A DNA stretch of 64,000 nucleotides, from positions 992,001 through 1,056,000 of the forward strand of contig KV748219.1 of NCBI GenBank assembly GCA_001692895.1. Direction: 5' to 3'. Both the position numbers and the translations under genes were made by a program. Origin of the DNA: Cenococcum geophilum 1.58 (taxonomy: Eukaryota; Ascomycota; Dothideomycetes; Gloniales; Gloniaceae). Positions 35,601 to 46,180 of the stretch are shown here, one piece after another. The notes beneath the pieces are model-generated. The model was not told where the DNA came from. It did no database searches and worked only from the letters and a program-made list of their open reading frames with translations. Each line of letters starts with the position of its first letter. Positions within the stretch are counted from its first letter, which is position 1.

Positions 35601-37390
35601 GATTTTAAGAAGCAATCCGGTAGCGCTAAGCCTTATTAGCAGCCTTATATTCGTTAAATAGAGGCATATAAGAGTATAGATTATACCAATATAGATTAGC
35701 AGCGCTAAGTATAAAGAATAGAGACCCGCTCTTAATATTCTCAGCATAGGCCGTAAGCTCATTTCTCTTCTGCCTCCAGTAAGGTCTAGTGCCCTTAAGG
35801 TTCCGTACATACCGTACAATCTTATTTAGTAACTGGCCACCCCCATTACTATTTATAATATTACTAAGCTTATCTAAAGATAGACTATTTTTATTTAATC
35901 GGCCGCAAAGGAAGCGGGTAGCGTTAAGGGCTTACTCTCTCATAATCCGATTAAACACGTAGTAGCGAAATAAGGGGTGGCGGCCAAACCGACCGTTCTG
36001 ATACTTAAGCATATACTTAGCGTACGCAGCTAGGGTAACCATACGGCTTCGTAGCATATCAAAATCGGCTTTACCATAAGGAAACAGAGTAGGAAAGGCG
36101 CCGCGTATAATAAAACTAGCTAATCGCTTAGAGAGAGGTGTCTATCGCACAGTAGGAACCTTTAGGCCCGCTTATATATCTTATTAGTATTAAACCTCGC
36201 GACCCAAAAGCTCCAATTTATTAAGGTTAGGCACTAGATTAGGAACTAAAGTATCCAGTACATTATTATCAAATTTGCCGTCCAGTATATTACTGCCAAG
36301 CTCGGCAGGCAGAGGATTAATAGCAGAAAGACGTTATATAAGAGCAGTAGGGTAAGCCGTTGGGCCACTAGAATTAGACTCTAACTTATTAATATAAGGT
36401 AGCTAATCTAATATAGAGCTATTTTTGGGTAAGCTAGTAAGCCGGGTGCTATATATTTTAACGTCGTAATAATTAGGATAATTAACCTTTAGAAAGTAAA
36501 GCTATTATACTATAGCAGAGCGCCTTACAGTATACCACTTAGTAAACCGCCAACTTAAATATTTGCTACCCTCTACTACTATAGGCCTCACGACTAGTAT
36601 ATCGAGTTTAGTAGGTAGCCGTGGTAGCTGCCTCTAAGTTTTTAGTATGTTCTAGCCAAAGTAGCAAACGTGGCCAGTATAGTAATGTTACTGGCCGCGT
36701 ATACGCACGACTTGTAGATAAACGTATACGCGCGCAATTAGAAGCTCCTCCACCGCGGTAAGTATAGGTAGGAAGCCAGGAATAGGTTCTAGATCGAGCC
36801 CGTTTCTTTCACCAAATAGGGGAGAAAGGGTTAGATCTTTAAGGCTATTAGCGTCCTTAATACAGGCTTTACATATACCTATATTATTACCCTCCGTAGC
36901 TAGGCCCATTTAGAACCACCGCTCCTTACAACAACTGCACGTCTCCATACATTTAGCCTATAGTATACTCCTAAACTTCTTAATTCGCTCCTAATCGACA
37001 GCCGAAATAGGTAGTGGTATAGCTATAGTTGGAGTAGGTATTAGTAGTAGAGCAGGCATAGGAGCTAGTTCCGGTAAGGACGTATTTAGGCCATCTAGAG
37101 TGCCTCTTCTGCTGCACGGAGCTTTATCTATAGTATATAGCGGAGGAGTAGGCGAGTAAGCTTTACCCTGCCGATTAAGAATGCGGTGCTCCCGTTATAT
37201 TACCCTAATTGTCTTCCGCCGTTAAGCTATTTTAGGGGTATCTTAACTGTTCTAGCCGCGAGGTAAGAAAACGTCCTTAGTATTGGTTTTAGGTAAAGCA
37301 TTTCGCTGGCGCTTTATAGAACGAGTCTTAGTAGAACCAAGCTCTGCTTTCCGCCTATTTAAATCATATTTAAAGCCCTAGGAAAGTAAG
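32695..37390 (-). pseudogene. Helitron Rep-PIF1 helicase (RepHel), decayed
   Basis: Minus-strand frame of about 1560 codons, the usual size for a fungal Helitron protein that nicks DNA as a rolling-circle initiator and unwinds it. An N-terminal Cys cluster reads C-S-C-C-K-E-R-W-F then G-I-C-K-A-C (about 36860-36945). The Helitron_like_N region has F-P-T-L-F-P-Y-G-K-A-D-F (about 36060-36095) and F-G-R-H-P-L-F-R-Y. The Rep HUH site should be H-I-H but reads G-S-G-Y-I-Y-S-F-L-W (about 35442-35473), as expected from RIP. The PIF1 helicase has Walker A G-E-A-G-T-G-K-S-H-L (about 33960-33990), Walker B I-L-L-V-G-D-F (about 33612-33632), and a C-terminal L-T-Y-I-A-I-S-R-V-K-K-L. Many CAG/CAA/TGG-type codons now read as stops, so it is non-functional. 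Ambiguous bases occur at 34518-34565. The exact start is unclear. Confidence 0.9.
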
Positions 37391-37752
37391 TAAAAGTAGA
37401 AAAAATATACAGAGAAAACGCGCCTTTAACCAACACGATTAATATTGCTTTAAAAGCTTAGTAGATAGGCCGTTTTTAATAAAATTAATACGGGGTTGTA
37501 TTAAACAGCACTTGCTACACTTAATTAGAGCAGGTTCCACCATAGTTAAGACGCGTATAGTAGTATTAATAGAGATGTTAACAAAAAGGTTAATTTGTTA
37601 ATAGTGAGATTTTGAATATTTTAATATTCGTCACGTGTATTCTATAGGTAGATACCGCCCGCGGTTTTTTTTAGACCAATTAAAAGCCGGCTTGGCAAAG
37701 TTTGAAATCTAGGACCCGAAAATATAAACCACTCATACCTTGGGTTAATAAA

Positions 37753-39129
37753 GTCCTATAATATAACCTCCTATAGTCTTTCTGGTATTTTAATAGGTTA
37801 TAGCCCTCTATACGGCTTATACCTTATTAGTTTATTCCTTTAGCAATCTAGATATTCTTTTATAACTTTTTACGCTAAGCTTTAGATTCCGTTAATAATA
37901 TACTCCTCCTAGAGTCTTAATACTAAGCCTATAGCTCTATTATGTCCCTAAGCTATTCTCTTATAGAAATCTTTTATAAAATACTCCACTATGCTTCTTA
38001 GGATATACTTTACTTCTTAATTTTTGTATATATCCATCTATAGATCTTTTAGCTATATCTTTAAAATTCTTTATACCTAAAAGCTTTCTAGTCACTTGTA
38101 AACTCTATCTAGTTCTTCTTAAGTTGCTATAATTTTTAGATAATTATATCTAATTAGTCTATTTATATCTTTTTGTAGTAAAGCCCCTAATAGCTTTTTA
38201 TTATTTTGCAGTTTAGCTTTCTAACTTAGAGTATCTGCTTATATATTATCTGTACCCTTAATATACTAAATCTTAAAATAGTATTCCGTAAGTATCTCTG
38301 CCTATTTAACCTATCTTTAGTTAAGTTCCTTTATTATTAGGAATTCTATTAAGTTCTTATAATCCGGCTTAACTATAAATAGTTTTTCTATGCCTTATAA
38401 GAATGCTCTCTATTTCTTTAGTACTGTAATTATACCTAATAACTCCTTGTTATAGATATTATAGTTTAACTTTAGTAGTGTTATCTTCTAACTATAGTAT
38501 ATTACTAGGTGCTATCTATCTAGATGCTTTTATATAAAGTATACCCCTAGTATAAAGTCTAATATATCTATTTCTATAACTATCTCTAGTCTTAGTTAAT
38601 AGATTTTAAGAACTAGCTCCTAAGTAAACAACTCTTTAACTCTGTTAAATAGCTTTTACTATTCCTCTCCCTATACCTATGGTTCCTCTTTCTTTATTAG
38701 TTGTATAAATAGTTTAATATTCTTTAACTATTGCGCTATAAACCTTCTGCAGTAATTATAAACCCCTAAAAACGATCTTAATTACGTAATATTCTCTAGT
38801 TCTTACTAATTTACTATTGCCTTAATCTTTTTTAAATATATACTAAGTGGGCCTAGTTTAATAATAAATTTAATAAAATTGGTCTTCCTAGTAAAGAACT
38901 TGCATTTTTTAATTGCTACTAGTATCTATTCCTCTTATAGTCTCTTTAAAACCTATTTAATATATTCTTTAGATTTTTCCTTGTTTATTAAGTAGATATT
39001 AATATTATTAAAATATACTATAATAAATTTATCTAAGTGTTCTTCTAATATACTATTAATACGCTTTTAGAACGTTGCTAGTGCGTTTATAAGCCTAAAT
39101 TATATAACTAATAGTTTGTATAGTCTTTC
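37753..39129 (-). pseudogene. Integrase N-terminus, RNase H and RT piece of gypsy H
   Basis: Minus strand between the Helitron block and copia G. Readable parts are Y-N-I-Y-N-K-E-L-L-G-I-I (about 38435), G-T-D-N-I (about 38245-38260), both RNase H, and a reverse-transcriptase active-site region near 38985-39030. The frame continues to the right of copia G at 45247. It is broken in many places. Confidence 0.82.
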
Positions 39130-39398
39130 TGTATAATTATAGCACCTGTTGTACTAACCGCGTGCCTACGCGTTCGGTACGCCAGGTACGCGTTTACGCG
39201 TTTAGTGTACTAACCACTTGCTTACGCGTCTGGTGCACTTATAAAGCACTAACTAATTAGGGGGGGAACGCATTAGTATATAGACTACGTAGTCTGCTTT
39301 AATACAATCGACAGTTACTATCTAAATAAGTATACGATACTACATGTATTTCGTGCCCGTGGATACGACTTATTTGTGCTATTAAGTTAGTATAAACA
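39130..39398 (+). repeat. 5' LTR of copia G
   Basis: 269 bp starting TGTATAATTATAGCACC and ending AAACA, paired with 44973-45241. It contains repeated TACGCGTT and GGTACGC motifs in its first third (39165-39240) and an A-T-T-A-G7 run. It is flanked on the left by CTTTC. Confidence 0.92.
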
Positions 39399-39778
39399 CT
39401 GATTAGTAAGCGCGCATAGATTAGCAATTACTTAATACCTCCCCTAAGTAATACTTGACAGCGACTACCCGTTTAGACTCCTAGTACGACCTGCTAGAAG
39501 GTTGGAAGTTGGGGATTACGGACTTATCTCCAACTCTATATACTTATTTAAGTCTTAGTACGGTTGATTGGAAGTATAATAGACGCGAATATAGACCTGT
39601 ATAGAACCCCTACCCTTAAACCTCAAACCCCTATTTCTACTATACCTCCCCCAACCTCTTTTTAGACCCCTTACAGAGACTTTTTACCCTTCTACGAACT
39701 GTTACGGACCCGTTAATTACCTTTACGGACCACTATAAGACCCCTCCCACCTACTACGTACTACACTATATAATATAG

Positions 39779-42700
39779 TATGGCAGACCTAAGAAAGCGA
39801 GTTAATGAAGGTTAAGAAAAGTGGAGGTAGGGAGTTGACCTTACGTCTATACCTGACGTTAATAACTATATTAAATTTAAAGTTCTTAAATATAAATATT
39901 TTAAGCTTATAAACGTTAACCTATGGGAGTAATACTAGGAAGACTTTGCGGACTTTACGGAAGCTATCTTTAAAGTATGTAACCCTACTACCATCCGTAA
40001 CCTATGGACCCTTTTACGTAACTAAGGTGTATGGGTTAAAAGGAATAAGTGAGTTACTGTTGTATAGTCCTTGTATAATATAATATATGAGAAGGACTAA
40101 ATAGAATGGACTAAAGAGGAAATTCTAGACTAGTTCCAAGAAACTAAGAAACTCTTTACTTTTTCTAAACTTAATGTAATTGCTGGCCTTATACCTAACC
40201 TACTTAACTAAATTCGTCCTATAAACCTAAGCAGTCTTAGAATTGATCTTATAGGCTAATGCATACCTAGTACTTAAGTTACGGACCGTAATACCCCCGT
40301 AAACCAAAATATGGACTAAATTACCCCTATTGTTTAAGTTATAGATCCGCAAGCTATATATCCGCAAACTATATATCCGTAAGCTATATATCCGCAAACT
40401 ATAGATCCGTAATCTACCTAACTAAAGACCTATGGCAAGGAGCTAGCTAACTTGGCTAAGCTTTATACCGACAAATCTAAGTATAGCGGCGAAAACGATA
40501 ACTTTAACTTTAAACTGACTATTTTTACGGACCTTTGCTAGAAGGCTGATATTCCTAAATAAGAGTTTAGCCAAGCCTACTCTACCATGCTGCGTGGCCT
40601 AGTACTTAACCACTATTATACTAACCTTAAGAGCAACTCCCTTGGTGTCCCTTTTAATAAGCTATATAAAGCTACCTGCAACTATTTTAAAGGACTAGAA
40701 TATAAGCGTAATATCCTTACCCAATGGAATGCGACCAAGCTATGGACCGTAATCGACAAGAATACTAAAAAATCGACTATAGAGTGCCTGCAAATTCTTA
40801 TTAAAGACCTCCGGCACCTATAGTATGGCCTTAACGCTAAGCTTTAAACAGACAACTTTCTATATAATAAACTTATTACGGCCTGCTAGGAAGTAGAGCC
40901 CTGCAAGTACGCCTGCTATAAGCCTGTAGATACCTTAGCTGGCCTTATTAATAATCTACGCTCCTCTATTATAATGTACGAAGTCTTAAACCCACTAGGC
41001 AGCACTTAAGCCTTTATTATAGATATTTAATATCCGTAAACAGACTTAGACGTCTACTTTACGGACTGCCGCTACCGCTAGCAGCACTCGTACTAACTAA
41101 GTCCTACCCGTAACCCCTATAGTAACCCCTGTACGAAAACATACCCCCGTAAACGAACTAGCTAGAAGTACTTTGTATGCGGTAAGGAAGGATATTAGTC
41201 TATAAGGCATACCTAGGAAGAATATAATAAGTCTAAGAAGAGATTTAATAATTGGATTAACTAGTTTATCTTAGACTATAAAGGAGAGGAAGTAGAGGAT
41301 TCTCTTAACGAGTTAATAGAAGCCCTTATAATTAACTTTAACTTAGATACTTAGGAATAGGAGACCTTAGAGACGTTCCTAACTACTTACGAACCTTTTA
41401 CGGATAACTAAGCCTTTAATATTACGACCGTATTAGCCGACCGTTCCTTTATATACTTAGTTACGCCCAAAAACTATTCCGTAAGTACCCCTGTTATAGA
41501 TATTATAGATTATAAGCAAGACCTATTTGCATATATCACTACAGAACGCTATACCCCTAAGGAATTTTACGGTGTTATGATTGATATAGGTGCCTCTAAG
41601 AAGTCTATTGCAGGTTACGGATAATACCTTATATATAAGACCACTATAAATGACAATACGGACATTGATACTATGCAAACTGGGGCCGTAAACGTCTAAT
41701 TCAGCATTGGCTTAACCGTATTAATTAGATTAGTTAAAGTTAAGACTCTAATTAGCCCAGTTAACTTCCATATAGTAAAAGCGGATACCCCTTTCCTACT
41801 CTGCCTTGCGGATATGGATAGACTATAGGTTTACTATAACAATGTTACGGATACCCTAATTGGCTCTATAACTGCCCTAAGAAGCAAGAATATTACCCTA
41901 CCAATTATACGATAATTTGGACACCTATTCCTTATATAGGGAGAGACTTTACGGACCTATATTTAGGAATCTTTTAACTATAACCCGTGCTACTTTACTA
42001 GTACGGAAATCTACTACCTATACCGCCGTTTCGGCTACCTATTAGCCGAAAAGCTATATAGAGTCCTTGAACGCTCTGGATATGACGACGTCGATAGGAA
42101 GGCAATCGACTATCTGACTAAATACTGCTCCTACTGCTAGAAATACGGACGTTCCCTAGGCCGATTTAAGTTTACCCTTTATAAGGATCTTGACTTTAAC
42201 CACTTAGTATACGTAGACATTATATATATTAACGGCAGCCTAGTACTATATATAATTAATAAGGCAACCCACTACTAAGCCGCCTGTTAGTTGCAAAATA
42301 TATCTATAAAGCACACTTAGGATATTTTACGGACCTGCTGGATTAACACGTACGTTAGACCTCCTAAGTATATTACCCACGATGCTGGTAGGAACTTTAT
42401 TAGCAAGGAATTCTAGTAGTATACTATGGCCATGGCTATATTAATAAAAGCTGTCCTAGTTGAGGTATATTAGTCTGTTAGGCTTATTAAGCAAGCTTAC
42501 CTAGCCTTACGGAGAGCTTACTAGATTATTACGGACGAATGTAAGGATATCTAAAAGGAACTAGCTCTATAGATGGCCGTAAAGGCTATTAATAACACTG
42601 CTGGCCTAGACGGACTAGTACCTACCCTCTTGGTCTACGGAGCCTACCTAAGGATAAGTAACCTAGATCCTCCTGCCCCGTCTATTATAGAATAAGTAGC

Positions 42701-44760
42701 TACAATACGGAAGGTAATGGCTGAGATAGTTAAGCTACGGGCTAAATAAACTGTTAATAATGCCCTATACTACCGTAACGGACCTAATACGACCCTAGTA
42801 TATGACCTTCCGCTTAACTCTAAAGTCCTTATATAGCGTAAAAGTGGTAAGTGAACTGGACCCTACTGTTTACTGGCCGTAGAAAACGAGACGTGCTATA
42901 TATAACTTCCTAGCGGGCTAACTAGGTTTAGAAGCACGTCCGTAAAACCCTACTTTTGACCTAAAGACACCTATGACGTCAAGCTAGACGAACTAGGAGT
43001 ACCTACCAAACTAAATGAAATAGAAGTACCCCTGCCTACTTTAGAAGTCCCCTAGGAACCTATTAAACCTACTAAACCTGCCGTAAAGCGTAGTTAAGGA
43101 CGCCCCCGAAAGTACCCTATAACTAAAAATACCATAATAGAGAATTACCTAATCTCCGTAGGAATATCCGTAAGGCAATCTCCGCCTGTAGATATATTAG
43201 TTCTAGTATAGGAAACCCCTTTTACGGACTTACGACGTAAAGAGATTAACAGACTATTTGAAAAGGGCGTCTTTGCGGTTATAATGGAGAGAGATGTTCC
43301 GTAAGGCGTCCGTATATTTAACTTACGCTTTATTAACGAAATTAAGCACCCTAGTACTGATAAAGCCTTTAAAAAGTTAAGGCTTGTTGTATAAGCTTAT
43401 AATGACTAGGGGAAGGACTTAGTCCTTACGCAATCGCCTATAATTTAATAGGTTAGTTAACGGATTATACTTACGCTTACGCCTAGACTATAGTAAACTA
43501 AACCTATAGCCCTCTACTTACAGGACATCTTATAAGCCTATATATAGTCGAATATCTACCTAAGTAGGGATATCTTTATACGGCTACTGCTTGAGCTTAA
43601 TTTATAACTAGGAACAATCTTATAGGTTATAAAACCTCTCTACGGAGTACCGGAAGCTGGAAACTACTAGTTTAAGATGTATTACTAGCATTATATTAAT
43701 AAGCTTAAAATGGAACAGTCGACCTATAACCCCTGCCTCCTATATAGCCTATTAAACGGCTTTGGTATTGTCGGGCTCTAAATAGATAATACCCTCTTCC
43801 TAGTAGACTAGACCTTTGTAGACGCTAAAGAAATTAAATTATAAAAGGCTAAGTTCTTAGTAAAGCCGTGAGAGCAGTTAACTAAGTAGGCTCTAATTAA
43901 GTTTAACAGAGGCTTAATTATATAAAAAGGCAACTTAATCTAACTGACCTAGGAACGCCAAGCTTAAAACCTAAAGCTTGTTATAGTAAAGCCTACGGAC
44001 CTTACTAGTTCCTATAGAGAGACCTATAAGACCGTAAATATAAAGGACTAATACGCTGCATAGCGTGTAAGAGGCGCCTATATTGCTATAGTCTGCTAAC
44101 CTAAATCTGCCTATGACTTATCCTTTACGGCCCAGGTAGTAGATCCGTAAGAAGAAAATATTCAGCAGCTTAATAAGCGCATTTAGTGGCAAATTAACAA
44201 TGTAGTAAGGGGACTTACTTTTGTACCACTAGACCTAAGTTCCCTTAGCTTACTGGTATTTACGGACGCCTCCTTTACCAATAATAGGGACCTATTATCG
44301 CAAATCGGCTTTGTAATCGTACTTATGGACCGTAATTAGGATGTAAATATACTGTATTAGTCTTTAATTAAGTGTAAACGAGTAACCCGCAGTGTACTAG
44401 CTTCTAAACTATATATACTAGCTTATGGTTTTAATATAGCAGCCGCAATTAAATTAACGGTTTAAAAGATTCTATAACTGGAGCAGTTACCCCTGGTTTT
44501 GTGCACCGATTTAAAGTCCCTCTACGACTGCCTAGTTAAACTAGGTACGACATAAAAGAAGAGGCTTATAGTCGACCTAATATGCTTATATTAGGCCTAT
44601 AAACGACGTGAAATTGCGGAGGTTAAATAGATTAGCGGTAGAAATAACCTAGTAGACGCTATAACTAAGGCAAAACCGTATTAAGCCCTTAAAACCCTAA
44701 TTGATACAAATAAGCTTAACCTAGAAGTTATAGAATGGGTGGAACGAGACTGACGGAGTA
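39779..44760 (+). pseudogene. gag-pol remnant of copia G
   Basis: One main plus-strand frame. The protease reads G-V-M-I-D-I-G-A-S-K-K-S-I-A-G-Y-G (about 41570). The integrase region has F-G-Y-L-L-A-E-K-L-Y-R-V-L-E (about 42030), V-Y-V-D-I-I-Y-I-N-G-S (about 42210) and A-G-L-D-G-L-V-P-T-L-L-V-Y-G (about 42600). Reverse transcriptase shows F-N-L-R-F-I-N-E-I-K-H-P-S-T-D (about 43315) and K-P-L-Y-G-V-P-E-A-G-N (about 43632). RNase H shows F-T-D-A-S-F-T-N-N-R-D (about 44260). The order and motifs match fungal copia polyproteins. It is broken by dozens of RIP-type breaks. Confidence 0.9.
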
Positions 44761-44972
44761 TTTACGGAACGTCTACGGCCCGTCAAAAGGCCGTACGATT
44801 CATTTTATGGACTGTAAGCAGGACTTATAGCCAGCTTAGGGCACCGTTTGGAAGGTAGCCCAGAAGGCACCTCGGGAGGAGTTTCCTATGTATTTTCTTT
44901 TATGTTCTATAGTTCTATTAAAGCAATTACGGAGACTATATATAAGTGGCTTTATTTTTTAAGTACCGCTAG

Positions 44973-45241
44973 TATATAATTACAGCACCTGTTGTACTAA
45001 CCGCGTACCTACGCGTTCGGTACGCCAGGTACGCGTTTACGCGTTTAGTGCACTAACCACTCGCTTACGCGTTTGGTGCACTTATAAAGCACTAACTAAT
45101 TAGGGGGGGAACGCATCAGTATATAGACCACGTAGTCTGCTTTAATATAATTGACAGTTACTATCTAAATAAGCATATAATACTATATGTATTTTGTGCC
45201 CGTGGATACGACTTACTTATGCTATTAAGTTAGTACGAATA
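44973..45241 (+). repeat. 3' LTR of copia G
   Basis: 269 bp, same length as the 5' LTR and differing from it almost only by C/T and G/A. It is followed by the target duplication CTTTC and then by the resumed RT sequence of H. Confidence 0.92.
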
Positions 45242-45246
45242 CTTTC

Positions 45247-46180
45247 CTTTAACCTAAAGGCTGCCTTTTATTTATTGCCTTCCTTAATCCTAATCTAATG
45301 GTACGCCCATCTTAGATCTATTTTTGTAAAGATTTGCGCATTACCTATTATATCTTAGATTTCGCTAATTAAGGGTAAAGAATACCTATCCTTTCTGTTA
45401 CGGGACTTATACGCTCTTACGTCTTTGCGCGTTTTGACGTTCTTAACCCGTGCTTATGTTTGTCCTAAGACACCTACGTATATTCCCCTACAACCCCTAT
45501 TTATACCTGTACCTAACCTGTTCTGTTTCTGCATTTAAATGTCTTTATATTAACTACGCATAGTTACGCGTACGTAGCCTTCTTCAATTACTACCCTGTT
45601 TAGTACATTGTATTCTAGCTTATGCCTACTTCTATAACACTTTCTAGTAATGCTGTTTAACTGCCTATAGTTAATATATAGCCTTGGTTTGCTATTCTTC
45701 TTTAGTATAAATAGTAGTAGATAACCCGTTAATAACTGTAATAGTTTAATATATCCCTTTTATAAGTTTTCTTAAATAAACTCTTTTAATGCTCTACCTT
45801 CTTCTTTAGTAAGCTTATAGATTAGAAAAAACCTTAAACTTATTTCTAGTTCTAATTCTATCTTATAGTCCTATACTATATACTCTAATAGCTTTTTACT
45901 TTTTAGTAACTATAGTTTCTTACCATACTTATAGTATCTCTTTAGTATATAACTTAGTCCTTTTTCTATTTTTTTATAAGTTATTTCTACTTAGTACTAT
46001 ACCATCTTAGCTTATTATTATATTTTGCGGCGTTAAGTATCTCTAATATTAACCTAACCTATAATCTAATTAATCTTTAGATTATATTCCTATAACTAAA
46101 GCATTCCTAGTACTGCCTTATTATTTCCTAATAGTAATGTATTAAAAGACATCTTAATTTATCTCCCTTTAATAGTTAAC
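45247..46180 (-). pseudogene. Reverse transcriptase piece of gypsy H
   Basis: Minus strand. It continues the RT from the left side of copia G. K-P-R-L-Y-I-N-Y-R-Q-L-N-S-I-T is readable near 45660-45700 and D-R-Y-S-L-P-L-I-S-E-I near 45355-45390; the two are separated by the solo LTR at 45396-45639. It is colinear with E at 28090-28330. It is broken in many places. Confidence 0.82.
45396..45639. mobile_element. 244-bp solo LTR in element H
   Basis: Starts TGTTACGGGACTTATACG and ends CTTCTATAACA, flanked by the 5-bp duplication CTTTC (45391-45395 and 45640-45644). E (about 28225) has the same RT region without it. TGTTA...TAACA ends and the duplication indicate a solo LTR. It keeps many CpA, TpG and CpG sites, so it is little touched by RIP. 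It does not match any other LTR in this window. Confidence 0.85.

Larger units (their letters stand above)
30158..37744 (-). mobile_element. Helitron-bearing insertion in gypsy H
   Basis: 7587 bp inserted into the integrase region of H, flanked by the 8-bp direct repeat TTAATAAA (30150-30157 and 37745-37752). With one flank copy removed, the integrase frame of H runs straight across the join. It encodes a decayed Rep-helicase protein on the minus strand. The ends do not show the 5'-TC and CTRR-3' of canonical Helitrons, nor terminal inverted repeats. Helitrons normally make no target duplication, so either this is a non-canonical (Helentron/Helitron2-like) element, or the Helitron sits inside a composite whose true ends are of another type. 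The left 2.5 kb contains a copia-type gag fragment, a 218-bp direct repeat and hairpins. Confidence 0.75.
39130..45241 (+). mobile_element. Ty1/copia element G, full length, inserted in H
   Basis: Fossil copia element of 6112 bp with two 269-bp LTRs and a perfect 5-bp target duplication CTTTC (39125-39129, 45242-45246). Order: gag (from about 39779), zinc knuckle (about 41170-41210), protease (about 41575), integrase (about 42000-42960), reverse transcriptase (about 43215-44000), RNase H (about 44250-44700). This integrase-before-RT order defines copia. It looks whole in layout but is broken, with dozens of breaks. The LTR differences are almost all transitions, so RIP rather than time may explain them. 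No purine tract lies directly against the 3' LTR. Confidence 0.93.

Noticed and set aside
35526-35819. Minus-strand 97-codon hydrophobic frame
   Set aside because: It is out of frame with the Helitron_like_N region it overlaps.
30158-37744. hAT-type transposon, from the 8-bp duplication
   Set aside because: There are no terminal inverted repeats and no hAT transposase motifs; the only protein is a Helitron Rep-helicase.
40587-40823. 78-codon frame as a separate gene
   Set aside because: It is an in-frame piece of the copia G gag, not an independent gene.
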